DNA of 64,000 nt. Origin: Trichostrongylus colubriformis. Its lineage: Eukaryota; Nematoda; Chromadorea; Rhabditida; Trichostrongylidae. Numbering within the stretch: the stretch's first letter is position 1; the number at the start of each line of letters is the position of its first letter. The notes beneath the pieces are model-generated. The model was not told the DNA's origin. It saw only the letters and a program-made list of their open reading frames with translations, and did not search any database. The DNA lies in the NCBI GenBank assembly GCA_963978905.1, contig OZ022258.1, positions 51,134,591-51,198,590 on the forward strand, read 5' to 3'. This document shows, in pieces, positions 1 through 10,980 of this stretch. The position numbers were made by a program, and so were the translations under genes.

Positions 1-734
1 CAAATGGCTTAATTACAAGAGCAGTATTTTTCTAAAAAGCTGTAGGTACACCAATGTCGAAAGTTGAAGACATTATCACCATACTGACGATTGCAATTAG
101 AGAGAACTAGTATGAGTATACCTTAAAGAAACTCAAGAGTACAGCTACGGTGAACTACATTAGCCAAAAATCAAAAAAAAACGGCTTGAGCTGCGGATAT
201 CGCATTATTCCATGCACCGTAAATTACGTGCCAGCTGGAAGATTTATGACATCTACAGTTTACGGCCCACAGCCTGGAATGTTACAGATACGCCTAGCGT
301 TATTTATCACCGCCGTAGCGCTCTTACGTATGCTCTTATTTAGCTTTTGCCCATCACTCAGCACTCCTATGACAGCTTTCGCTTCGTGCGCTGCGACGAA
401 AATCAGTAGTTAACAAAATCTAAAGCTTTTATTCAGGTTTTTATTACACCCCATCTTTAGTTTCTCTTTGTGCCTCATATTGATCTATTTGATTGATTTA
501 TTTCTTTATCTACTGACCTAATCCCCTTATACATATCGAAAACACCACGAATGGAACATTGAATGCGCTTCCGTTTACTACTATTATTTTTACGACCACT
601 ACAATATTACTTATAATACTGGCATAACTTCATTTTGATATTTTATTAATTGGCATCACTTTATTATTGTCATATGTTGGTATTACTTTATCATTATAAT
701 TATCACTTATTTTTAGAAGAATAAAATTTTTGGC
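1..734. other. AT-rich stretch with no gene seen
   Basis: Mostly AT-rich sequence with no long open frame, no convincing splice pair and no recognisable repeat. Open frames here are short and lack coding character. Confidence 0.5.
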
Positions 735-962
735 GCTAATCAATCCTTGCTGTGGAATGCGCCGCGCATTTCAATTCTATCAGAGTCGCAGTGGCAGGTG
801 ATGCGATATGGCCTGTACAATGACTTGCGGGGCCAGGCGATGTACGAGACAGTGCTGCCTTTCTCCCCCGTCCCCCCTTCCCCCCAGACGAGTCTGGTAC
901 CAATTCACCGAATTTGATCTCTGCACCATGAGTGTGGTGTGCCCGCCACTTGTCATTTCACC
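735..962 (-). repeat. tRNA-headed SINE-like repeat, degraded copy
   Basis: Read on the minus strand, this copy has the family order: a head with TGACAAGTGGCG (box A-like), a box B-like block GAGATCAAATTC, then GGTACCAGACTCGTCTGG, then a body ending in a GCGCGGCGCATTCC motif and a GATTAGCGCC tail. The same order recurs at 13618, 20478, 23928, 42638 (minus) and 62862. Classification as a SINE is inference from the tRNA-like head and the dispersed copies in both orientations. Confidence 0.6.
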
Positions 963-1063
963 ACCCATTTATTTTTACCTCATGATATTATGTTGTTGCA
1001 AAATTAATTTCGGAAATGGACCGCATACTTCAAACTACTATAACTCAGCTTAAAACAAGTTTA

Positions 1064-2544
1064 TTAATCGAAGTAAAGACCATCAGAATCTACACACTTT
1101 TGCCAACGAACAGGCAATAAATCTAGGCCTTCACTATAAAAACTACTATCACGAGAATCAACGAAGTCAAGGAAGGCACATTCAACATCGTCTAAATTAG
1201 TAAATTGTTTCTGACGCAGATGAGAATTGAGGGCTCGAAAAAAGTGATAGTCTTTTGGGGAAAGGTCGGGAGAATACGCTGGGTGAGGGAGAACTTCTAT
1301 ACCCAAGTGGGTCAATTTTTGCCGAGTGATTTGTGAGGTGTGTGGCCTTGCGTTGTCCTGCAACAGGATCGGCCCTCCTCTATTCACCACCGCCGGCCAC
1401 AATTTTTGCAACTTTCTATACATTTGCTCCAGATCACCACAGTAAGACTCTGCTGTGACTGGCTGACCAGGTTGCAAGAAACTGTAATGGATTACACCTT
1501 TATAACACCACCACACAGTAATCATAACCTTTTTAGGGTGAAGGTCGGGTTTAGGAAAAGTTTTTCGAGGAGCATCCTTATCTACCCAGACTAATCCCCG
1601 CTTCCTGTTATCATAAAGAACCCATTTTTCATCTACAGTTATAATACGGTTTACAAATGGCTCATTTTTATGGCGAACTAGGAGATTAGAGCAGGTGTCG
1701 AAACGTGCCAGACGCTGCTCATCGGTCAGGTCATGAGGCACCCACTTCGACATCTTCTTCACCTTGCCGATTGTCAGCAAATGTCTGGCCACTGTAGAGT
1801 AATGTACGCCTAGGTCTTCTGCTAACGTACGAGTATTCGTCCCGGATTTGCTTCGACGGCTCTCCTTAAAGACACCGTAAGGGAGTAATTTTGGCTTACG
1901 GTAGAACAGAAGTAGTGTGGACGAGTTCAAGTGACCGCCATTGCACAAACTCGCCAATTGGACGCCTTGGCATGGTGCCAAGAGAAGATGTTTCCATTAT
2001 AAAGTTGTTCATTCCTTTTACCTTCTCCTTTGTTCTTTCTTATCTTGTTTCTAGATGTACTTACATGAATGTTAATGTAGTTGGGAATGGCCACTCCACT
2101 GCGCTGGGAGTCAGGTGCTACAACTAAAGTTGGCCCGCGGCCGTCTCCTACAGCGGACAACTCGGAACGCCAGTGCGATGATGCGAATGAGGCGCGGATA
2201 CACACCGCAGCGATGCACTTTTGAATTCGGGTTTTTTCACCGATTATCGCTTCTAACCTTCTGCGTTCGTTACGAAATGCTCATTTCTTTGTATGTTTCT
2301 CTTGTTTCGGACCCCCTTCCGGTTCCTTTAAATCTTGATCATTAAGCGATGACCTGCGGCCGCGACCCGACTTCTCTTCGAGATCAAAATCGCCAGAAGC
2401 AAATTTTTTAAACCAGAGCTCCACTGTTCGTTCGCAAGGACAATTCGTCCCAAAAACACTGCTGAGATTACGAGCTGCCTCCGCTGCGGAGTGTTCCAAT
2501 TTAAACTCATAAAGTATGATGACTCAATAGTCGCGTCGGTTCAT
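1064..2544 (-). pseudogene. mariner transposase pseudogene
   Basis: The product would be a Tc1/mariner transposase that cuts and pastes its element at TA sites. The N-terminal helix-turn-helix part lies at 2544-2330, starting MNRRDY, with a FKLEHSAAEAARNL block. The C-terminal catalytic part lies at about 1850-1064. The catalytic triad is visible: the first Asp in TVDEKW, the second in LLQDNARPH, and the third 34 residues later in SPDLSPKDYH, giving the D,D34D mariner signature. Three lesions break the frame: an in-frame TGA at 2524-2526 (codon 7), a ~460-bp insertion at about 1870-2325, and a one-base frame change near 1845 just before the TNTRTLAEDLG block. The catalytic core alone is open for over 250 codons, so decay looks fairly recent. 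It ends at the TAA at 1064-1066. Confidence 0.92.
1870..2325. mobile_element. insertion inside the mariner transposase, type unknown
   Basis: About 460 bases separate the two halves of the transposase frame. The flanks share a CCTT(T)AAA block (about 1864-1869 and 2326-2331), compatible with an 8-bp target duplication. No clear terminal inverted repeats or open frame are visible inside. An 8-bp duplication would suit a hAT-like or similar element, but this is only inference. Confidence 0.45.
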
Positions 2545-2818
2545 GATTATACGCAGCCCTGGAAAAGGCCGGCTGGAAAACTTAGAGCGACATTCATAGA
2601 AGTTTCTGAAAGAGCAGAAAAAACCCACCAAATGGTATGCCTGGCGTTCCTTGGGATGGAATAGTTCAGGGTAAAAAATCTACTTATTTATACATACCTT
2701 GAAACCGAAATTAGTTTTGCAACAACCTGATATATTACTACAGATTTTCTTTTGAATTTTTCGAATTCAGAATTTTTTTGCACGATTTACAATTTATTCA
2801 GATATAAACTTACTCTCC

Positions 2819-2886
2819 CGTGAATGAGTGTCTGAGTGACGGCTACCAAAACTGATGGTAGCCGTCACTTCAGACACTTATTCACG
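2819..2886. other. near-perfect 29-bp stem hairpin
   Basis: Arms 2819-2847 and 2857-2886 pair almost completely, with one G-U wobble and one bulged A, across a 9-base loop. The total length of 68 bases is in the size range of a small-RNA precursor. It could equally be the remnant of a short inverted-repeat transposon. No flanking transcription signal was recognised. Confidence 0.6.
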
Positions 2887-4082
2887 AAGCCCAATGTTGC
2901 ACGCCAGTCAGATGGTTGATGAAATCCATTCTATTAGCTCAGCTTGGAGGGATTCAGTGCTCATTGTTCCTTTTAGCCAACACATGCAATATGTTCCTCC
3001 CATAAGGCAATCGCTCCTATCACTGGTAGCGCTTTTCCAGTAGCGTCCATTTACTATGAATATTAATTTCCATCCTTCAACTTGAAGCATCTGAGAAATA
3101 TCGATTTGCAGTCTGTCAGTTGGCAGTTACCAATAAAAAGTGACTGCAGTGCTCAGACATTCCAGAAGAAAACTTAATGACACTTCACTTTATTGGCCAT
3201 AGGGCTATAGTTTTCTATATATGCCTACTGCTCCTCGACAAGCATGTTAGAACTGGAGGGGTTTTATATTGGCCTTATTATTCCTTCACGTACGTGCAGC
3301 TACGTGGCTTTTAAGGTCACCATCAAGTAATGAAAGCGTGGTGAGAAAATCTTTTACTCTTGATCACATGATAATAGTATCGTCATTAGCTCATGTATTG
3401 TCTCTCCAAGTTGAATAACTGAGCCCAACTACCTATACCTGGGGGCTGTATTAGACCGAACCAGGACCTTATCGGGGTTTTGCTTATTCCAGAGGTAATC
3501 CATGCGATAATTCCTCGAATACTGAAAGATGCTAACGCTAGTACTGTCACTCAAGTATTGATCTCAGCCATGCGGATCTGCAATGTGTGACGGGAGGACA
3601 TACGACGCTCATCTGGGTGCATGGTACAGGAGTACTCCATAGGATCTGATTAAATCACTTTAGGGCGGTTTTTTGTCAGTCTTAGTGCGCCATGACAGTT
3701 ATTCATGATACGCTAGGACCGCTGTTGCCGGGATAAGAGGTCTAATCGAATTTGGATAGTAGATCACGCATTGTATCCCTGTCGTTCCTCACGTCTTCTA
3801 TGTGCCTATTTTCCGCCTCTTTTGTCTGATTTCTCGCCGAAGACCTTTTGCAATGGCGAGGGTAAATCCTAGCAAGGAGGGCTCAACCTGAGTTTACGAG
3901 AATTTTCTAATTTTTTCTTATTTGGCTAGCAATCTGAAACCTGTGCTGATAACCTCCCAGGATTTCGTAAACTGATTATGAGGACTAGAATAATATCTTG
4001 TCGAAAACTTATACCCATCGATTAACAGCTTTGACTCTGAATGAAACTTTCGTCAAGTCGGACTACGACCGACTGCGATTGC
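2887..4082. other. no gene or repeat seen
   Basis: Unique-looking sequence with no long open frame and no splice-site pair flanking an open frame. Nothing can be named here. Confidence 0.4.
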
Positions 4083-4644
4083 TTTAAAGGCAGCATTAGG
4101 GGAAAGTCGGACGAAAAGTAAAAGAAATAGTGCATATGAAACTCAAGATGCCTAGTAACAGGACAGTGGAGAAAAAACGGATGGAAATGGCCCAAAACCC
4201 GAGAAATAGGACCCCCTTTCCACTGTTGATTCTCGACGCGGACAACCTCTCCGTCAAGAGGGGAGTATCCGATCTAGTTTTCCTTTGGCATGTTGCCAAG
4301 TAAACACAGGGGAATGTTTGGAAATACGACAACATCAATTTTTTTTGAGTGAGTTTCAAGCTAAAACTGCGAAAGCGCCCCGCAAAACCTCCGATCCTGC
4401 CCCATCTCCTTGGCCGCTACCACCCCAGTCAATCGGGAATTACGTCATCGGGAGGCGGGACCGCTGTGTCCAAGAGGCGGAACCGCTGCATGATTGCGGC
4501 GATTTGCAGGGTTTCTACAGCTTGGAGGGGCGCTTTTTCACCGGGATCTCGCCACAGATAGCCTTCTTAGGCCCAGCACTACCATGTGAGTGACGTCTTG
4601 TAGGGATTTCTCCATTACTGCATTACCCCTAATGATGTCTTTAA
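4083..4644 (+). mobile_element. MITE family B, copy 1 (~560 bp)
   Basis: The ends are TTAAAGGCAGCATTAGGGG on the left and the reverse complement of TTAAAGACATCATTAGGGG on the right. A second near full-length copy lies at 35153-35707 in opposite orientation, and a fragment lies at about 18900-19075. The interior carries a CCGCCTCCCGATGACG-type GC block and no transposase. The right part shares a short block with sequence at about 44100-44165. Confidence 0.8.
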
Positions 4645-5093
4645 TTCAGCCCACATCCCGCCAATTTCGCCTCTTTTTAGAGCTTCGAAAGATTTTTTTA
4701 GTCATTCCTGAGTGCCATGCAGACATTTGTTGCATCTCAGAAGTTTTGGCCTTAGAACAGCTGATTGATCGATTAGTCATCTGTCAGTTCGTCAGTTTCG
4801 GCTTCACTTTCGGCATCATGACATTGGCAAACAACCACTCGTGACGCACTCATGCTACGGCTTACCAGCTCCCTACCTACCGTGTAGCTCCATTATACAA
4901 CGACATTGTCGTCTTATGCTCCGTTTAGCCTCATTAATCCTGCTTAACGTGCTCATAATCCTCCAGAGAAAAACTCCAGTCATTGATCAAGCGGTGGGTG
5001 GATCATTTCAAGGAGTTCCTTCACAGAGGCTCCCATTGTTAGCTATCGCTACCGCGAACGGTCTTTATTGAAAACTTTTGTTTTCTGTATAGC

Positions 5094-5514
5094 TCTGATG
5101 GTCGTCCACGGAAATTAAAGTTGTTGTGTTTGCTTCATAAAAGTCGTATGCAAAGTTTCACGCGAGAAAAACAGTCTGGCTGAAATAGTGCTTCTTAAAG
5201 TGATGTCCGATAGAGGAGAGGGGGAGGGCAACCGAGGGGCGGAGAGGCGGGCTATGCGAGAAAAGAAGTGACGGCCACGTGGTCATGGACGCAGAGTAAG
5301 AAGCAAGCCAATATTGGGCGCGAAAATTTGAACTGCGCTCTGCACCTGACGGATGTTTAAATGTCCCTCGGCGGGGATTCGAACGAGTTCTTCCTTTCCA
5401 ATTTCCTCAACTTTCAACTTCTACATTCGAACAAAGGAAATTTTTCGGTTCTCCTCTTGTATATAGTAGAGCGATTCCAAGAGGAATTATGAAATTCTTG
5501 TGGATGATTTATTT
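5094..5514 (+). mobile_element. MITE family C, copy 1
   Basis: It starts with GTCCACGGAAA and has CAAAGTTTCACGCGA near its left end. It contains GTGGTCATGGACGCAGAGT and ends near TAGTAGAGCGATTCC. Related copies lie at 52211-52662, 61629-62106 and, more degraded and inverted, about 10690-10980. The termini are shared with the foldback family F. Confidence 0.65.
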
Positions 5515-5855
5515 AACGTATAGCCTCATATGTACGTCATTTTCATTGATTGCCAGCCAACAAAACGGCCAATTTGACTGAAGATTAATGTCCCAATGGT
5601 CCTCAGTGATAGTCTATTTCGGGACACTGCATGAAATGATAGCGGTTTTTATTTCTTGAAAATTTCAACTGGAACAGCTTTTCATCCATAAGTGATGAAT
5701 GACCAGGGACAGGGCTATCTAGTGGTAAAATGCCTGGTAACAGTGATGACGTCATTACCGTAGTGAAAGCGTTTTCATTTAATAACTTCCTCATTACCTA
5801 TTGAGCATTCAGCCCCTTTCCCACTACCAGTTCCAAAGTGTAAGGCAACAAATTA

Positions 5856-6753
5856 TTAGGTTGTAAGGAAAGTTCTGGCCGCTTTTGCGCGTTCGCAAGA
5901 TAAATTTAAATTTCAAAGCGCGTCAGCATGCATTAAACTAAAGTGATGCTCCTTAGATAGACAAAAAGTTGCTCTTTCTAAGTATATGTTTTGTTTGGAA
6001 TGCCACAAGGTTTTCGAATTATTAGAAAAATTTTAAAGCACCGCGAAAATTACACTTTTTAGATGACTCATTTCACGAGTTTTCGTTTGACCGAGTCTCA
6101 GCGAAGGTAACCACAAATGTGAGTGCTGTACGGGGGAGGGGTGAAGCATTAAATGGAGCACTTTGTCCCTGGTTTCAGAAGTGCAGAAATGAGATCGAGC
6201 TGCTCGGATTTTCAATTGATCAAATCGCTTTAACTAAAACGGTAGAAAGCGATGAGCGTCCATACTTGCAGGGGATATCCACAAGTATTGGCCCCCTACA
6301 AACAAAATAAGTTGACCACCTTAAGTAGCCTCGATTTGAAAAAACTCAAAAAATGGGTGCCGCGCTACCCCTCGGAGCAGCCATGCGCGAGCGCATTTTT
6401 CACAGATTGTCTTCCAGCAACTGAAGCATTTGCAGGATGACCCCCTTACTCGTCCACTATATTCAACAAATCTAGCGCTAACTAAGCCCCACTTCCCTAA
6501 ACATCTGGACAGCTCCTTCAACAGCAGAGTATTCAGAAAGAATGGTGATTTGTAGTCGACTTTTTTTGCTTTCGTGCTGAATAAATCGTCAGCCCTTCAT
6601 CGAAATGAGATATGCAAGTAGGCAAAATATTGCCAAAACTGTAGGGAATCGAATGGTGCTAGCGTTGTAAGAAAAGATGCTGTCTGAGCCGAGTTATGAT
6701 CTCCCAAAGTTGAAACTGCGAAAACCGGCCAAAACTTTCCTTACAACCTAATA
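5856..6753. mobile_element. element D copy 1, mariner-like ends (~0.9 kb)
   Basis: The left end reads ATTAGGTTGTAAGGAAAGTT and the right end is its close inverse (CTTTCCTTACAACCTAATAG). These are TA-bounded mariner-style terminal repeats. The interior has no recognisable transposase; the longest frames are near 60 codons. A second, diverged copy of almost the same length lies at 16770-17646, so this is a defined non-autonomous or decayed family rather than chance. Confidence 0.75.
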
Positions 6754-7547
6754 GATAAGACTGCTTTAAGACCCCAACAAAGGCACATTTCCTTCCAATA
6801 AACAGCTAGTGGCCGGTGCCTGTTATTGCATGCATCCAATCGATTCGTTTGGCTACGTGAACTTAGAAAGATGTACACTTCTGGACCTGAATATGGCCCT
6901 ATCAGGGCTTTCCGATTGATATTCCCTTGCTTTGGCTCCGTGTGTGGCTTTTGATAGCACTTTCTGACTGAACCAATAAATCCACTAGATCATCCCGCAT
7001 TTATTGACAGTGGTTGGTGTAATTGCGGATATTAGTATTCATGACTTGGATACAGTAACCAACTGTGTGGAAACGATTTGCTTTGCTGGCGGGTTTTGAA
7101 ATTTATATTACGGGTAATTAACTTTTATAGGTGCCGTATAAAATACCGTTCTAATCACAACTGTAATCGCGCAATTATAGATGAATCGCAGACTGGTAGA
7201 AGGCTATTGACAACCGGCGGTGGCTGACTGAGCTATCAAATCGAATTTCAATTATTCTGTCATTTTTTGAATATACCGTCATGATTCACTCGCGATAACT
7301 ACTCCTATAAACTGGTTCGAAATTGAAATTCGCTGTCGATATTTCGTATTTAGTCTTATAAATATCTTCACTACCTATTTAGAAGCTAATAGATCAATGT
7401 TTTCGCCACTCTGAAGCAACGGAAGGGGTAAAAAGAAAATGAGAGCTGAGAACTCCGGACCATTATTTCACTTTTTTTATCGTTTTTCGCGTCTCTCTTT
7501 CACTCCCTATCGCTCAATGTCACTCGCAACTACTCAGTTTTTTGGGT
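6754..7547. other. no gene seen
   Basis: No long open frame and no repeat recognised by eye in this stretch. Confidence 0.35.
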
Positions 7548-7795
7548 GTATGGCAATAGGTCAAGTTCCCGCGCGGCCGCCCGCGGTGAGTGCGAGCTGT
7601 TTGTAGTTTTATATGTTGAAACAGTAACAGCCACAACATAGGAGAAACTTTCAAAATTTCCTACCTGCAATCTTTAAAAATACGCCGCGGAATTGGCCCA
7701 TGTTGTATGGAGCAGAATTCCAAACGACTGCGGCATGTCATTCTAACGGCGCCGCGAAGCGAAAATTCGAATTATCGCACCACACAGCTTCTCTG
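7548..7795. mobile_element. MITE family G, diverged copy
   Basis: The ends resemble each other in inverse orientation (GTGTATGGCAATAGGTCAAG against GTGTGGTGCGATAATTCGAA), followed on each side by GC-rich CGCGGCGCC-type blocks. The same GC-rich end design recurs at 19808-20096, 53340-53690, 54050-54295 and 60715-61050. Confidence 0.45.
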
Positions 7796-8047
7796 GCATA
7801 AGCCAGGAAGCGCTGACAAGTCCTCTGAGAATTAGAACTCATCGGCTAATAACTCGGGACGACCCCCCTTCATACCAGCAAAAATATATTAAATGGCAAA
7901 AATTCTTATTCGAACATCAATAGGCCGCTAGTCGTTGCGTCAACCATACACATTCTTCTCTGCGCTTTTAGCCGAATACGCGGTACATTGCAATGGGATT
8001 GACCGGTGTTGAAGATATTACCCAAGTTCACCTATATGTACTTTTTA

Positions 8048-8276
8048 TTATTGGGTCGGTGCATAATTGATGCGGCTTTTTTTCAACAGTTTTATTTAGC
8101 AAAACAACAATAAAGTTTAGCAAAAACATGTTTGAATGATTATGTTGGAGCGTTTTCGCCATCCTAATCAAGGACTGCCTCCCATTTATTAGTCGTCGAA
8201 TGGTCGATTTCCACTACAGAAAAACGTAACAATAAAAAACTGCATTAATTATGCACCAACTTAATACTTGCTAAAC
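8048..8276. mobile_element. mariner-derived MITE, copy 1 (~228 bp)
   Basis: The terminal repeats GGTCGGTGCATAATTGATGCGG and, inverted, AGTTGGTGCATAATTAATGCAG match the classic mariner terminus. The interior is too short for a transposase. A second member is at 43568-43790. Confidence 0.85.
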
Positions 8277-9239
8277 TATGGTCACAAATTAGTTTACATC
8301 GTTTAGGTCATTAAGCTCGGAATTCAGATCGCAGCTTCCTCATGACGTTGAGGCTCAGATCGTTTCTCGCGTTTTTTTTCTTAATCGTTGTGCTAGTAAT
8401 TATGAACCAAAAAGTCCCTCAAATGATGCACTTTGGGTATCGAAGGGCGATTAATTCGAAAATTAAGGCTGTCAAGCCTAGCTCATAGCGATATTTCGGT
8501 GTAGCTACAGCGGTTTTGATGAATTGGCATCACGCAATATTTTCAAGAAAAACAATCCCATGTGTTCGTTTTTTGTGTGTGAAAGCTAGGATGGCAGCGG
8601 AGACTAATGCGGAGCACGAGAGGCTATTTTGCAGTTCATCTCCACCCATTTTAATTAAATCGCTGAGAAAATACAAAACTTCAAGGTGGAATTAACGCAC
8701 TGATATATCGAGACAAGATAAATAATTTTACTTGAATTATAGAAATTTCTCGCTCGCTCCGCCTATTTTAAACAGCATCCCATTGTGTTAGCGTACGCTC
8801 CATCCACGATCCACCATTTCTTGAACCGTTCTGCCGTTTTGCGAACGTCCTATGCGTCAATCTATGACCTTGGGGAAGTGCTATACGTAAGCCTTCTGGA
8901 TTTTCTCTATATTGCAATATTTCTACGATTTAATGAATTTTAAAATCATCTGATCAAAAGTCTGTTAGTCCGTCTAGAAAGGCTTTCCCTCCTGCTAATG
9001 CTGTATGTGAAACCTTAATTCATCACCCTGCTATTCCAATAGATCATTCGTCGACTTTGATGCATTACCATCATGAAACGAAGTAGCGTGACGAATTGCC
9101 ATGCGTGCGCATTCAGCTCGGACGCCGTCATGTCCGCGCCATGAGAAACTTTTGTCCACACACATGTCTCGTCCCGATGGTGCCGAGAATGCTATCACAA
9201 ATGGATACTTATTCAACCCTACATCAATTTCTTAGAAGC
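8277..9239. other. no gene seen
   Basis: No supported gene, and only short non-coding-like open frames. Confidence 0.35.
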
Positions 9240-9760
9240 AGAGTGACCCTTTCTACATCTACCTAATATTCGAGGAAATAGGGATATTTTGTCACGTCTT
9301 GTCCCTTAACTGGATATTCTCCTCGTGGAGTTTTGTCCCGCCTTCTTCAGACTCATGAAACCAGAGTGACGCCTTCTACAGTTCTGTACACAAGCAGTAA
9401 AGGAAATATAGGTGTTTTGTCACGTCTTGTCACGTTGACTGGATATACTTGCCAAAATGGAGTTTTGACCCGCCCTCATCGAATTCATGGAACCACAGTG
9501 ACGCCTTCTACAGTTTTGTACGTAAGCATTGAAGAAAATAGAGGTGTTTTGTCGCGTCTTGTCACCTTGACTGGATATTTTCTCCGAAATGGAGTTTTGT
9601 CCTGCCCTCATCAAATTCATGGAACCAAAGCGACACCTTCTAATACATTCTGAACATGAGCATTGAAGAAAATAGAGGTGTTTTGTCGCGCCTTGTCACG
9701 CTGGAGATTATCTCCAAGATGGAGTTTTGCTCCATCCTCATCAAAGAAATCCTTCTTCTT
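9240..9760 (+). repeat. four-unit tandem repeat, ~132-bp period
   Basis: Units are marked by recurring GTGACGCCTTCTACA and GAGGTGTTTTGTCRCG blocks. Anchor positions 9364, 9496 and 9628 give a period of 132 bases. The first unit (from 9242) is about 10 bases shorter and the last is partial and diverged. Because 132 is a multiple of three, one plus-strand frame stays open through three units (9333-9653) as a 44-residue protein repeat, and minus-strand frames are partly open too. There is no start context, splice site or known motif, so I treat it as a minisatellite. Confidence 0.85.
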
Positions 9761-10689
9761 CTCACATGCCAACATTACATCTTCATTGGCAATACCAACA
9801 ACTGCCATTGTTGGCGCCTAGCTGAAGGGCAAGGCCATTTCATGCTGTTGCCTAATGTCTATTCATATCGCATCATATCGCACACTGTCGCCTGTTCCGG
9901 CCTTCTGACTATTTTTATTGATTTTGTGATTAGTTAAGCCATCGACATGTGAAATTTCTTCTGACAGCATTATCCAAGTCATTTCCGGGACTAGCCAAGA
10001 CTTTCCGAGGAAGCACCCCACCGTAGGGCCATACTGCAAGCACTAGCGTGACGTCAAGACTTATTAGTGTAGCTGAGTGGAATCTAACGAGGGAATTTCC
10101 GGCAGCTCCGTTCATTTCAGTGCCACGCTCCGCTGTTTCCACTCAAAAACGATATATTCTTCATTTATTGCTTCATGCTCGCAACATATTGGTATGCCCT
10201 CAACGCAATATTCTACAATGACGTGATATCTCTAAAAATGACACCATTTAAATGGGTCATCTCGTAAATTTTCGAACTTTGACTTGATTTATAAATCGTA
10301 TAATCTTGTTTCATGTATTACATTAGTTTAATTTATAAATCGCAATATTGTCAACTACCGCTGATTAATCCGTCCTGGGTATGTGCCATGTGTTCGACTT
10401 CCATTCCATTTAGCAGGTAAAGTTAATAAGGTAAAGTTGATGAAAATTATAAAGTGAATTAGTAAATTACTGAATCGATAATCGAGCCAGTACTTTTAAC
10501 CATAATTACCGAAAACTAATTACGGAAAAGGATTGCCATAAACTGCCTAGAAATTCGATCCCCAACCTAACGTGTCTTGTAAGTGTGCCATTCGTAATTG
10601 CCCTGTCCTGTTCTACATCTTTTCTTGCCTCTACTTAAATGAATCGTCCATGAAAATTTCCATGATCTTAATACCTTTTGAGTCATTCC
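9761..10689. other. no gene seen
   Basis: AT-rich sequence without a long open frame or recognisable repeat. Confidence 0.35.
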
Positions 10690-10980
10690 TTCAGATATAG
10701 TACATGAACAGATACACGGGAGGAACCGAAACATTTTCTTTGATCCAAGAAGGATGGCCGCCTGAGCGCCTAAGCACTATTCGAATTTTCGCACCCCATG
10801 TTGATTTGCTTCTCACTCTGCGTCCCTGACCATATGACCGCCACATCTTTGCTCCTCAGCTCTCTAGCGTCCAAACTCACTCGGACGCACCACCATGTCG
10901 ACCGTCACTTTGAGGGCTCTATCATAAGTATGTGGGGGTAACAGAAGAACATAACCTGCCGTGGACGGATTCCTTTAAAA
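10690..10980 (-). mobile_element. MITE family C, degraded inverted copy
   Basis: It ends with CCGTGGACGGATTCCTTTAA, the inverse of the family terminus, and contains CTCTGCGTCC...GACC, the reverse complement of the family's TCATGGACGCAGAG core. Confidence 0.5.

Larger units (their letters stand above)
988..2730 (-). mobile_element. mariner-family DNA transposon, interrupted and dead
   Basis: The ends are imperfect inverted repeats. Both contain GTTGTTGCAAAA followed by TAATTTCGG, at about 993-1013 on the plus strand and 2707-2727 on the minus strand. Both are flanked by TA (986-987 and 2731-2732), the mariner target site. The element is about 1.74 kb where roughly 1.3 kb is usual. The excess is explained by a ~0.46 kb insertion inside the transposase gene. 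The transposase resembles the bandit/irritans-type mariners known from hookworms (family knowledge). Confidence 0.9.

Noticed and set aside
1927..2205. Open frames within the mariner insertion
   Set aside because: They are short, unrelated to any recognisable protein and lie in the inserted segment of a dead transposon.
8018..8035. ATTACCCAAGTT resembling the nematode spliced-leader core
   Set aside because: Only 12 bases match, without the 5' GGTTTA or a following donor and Sm site. Treated as chance.
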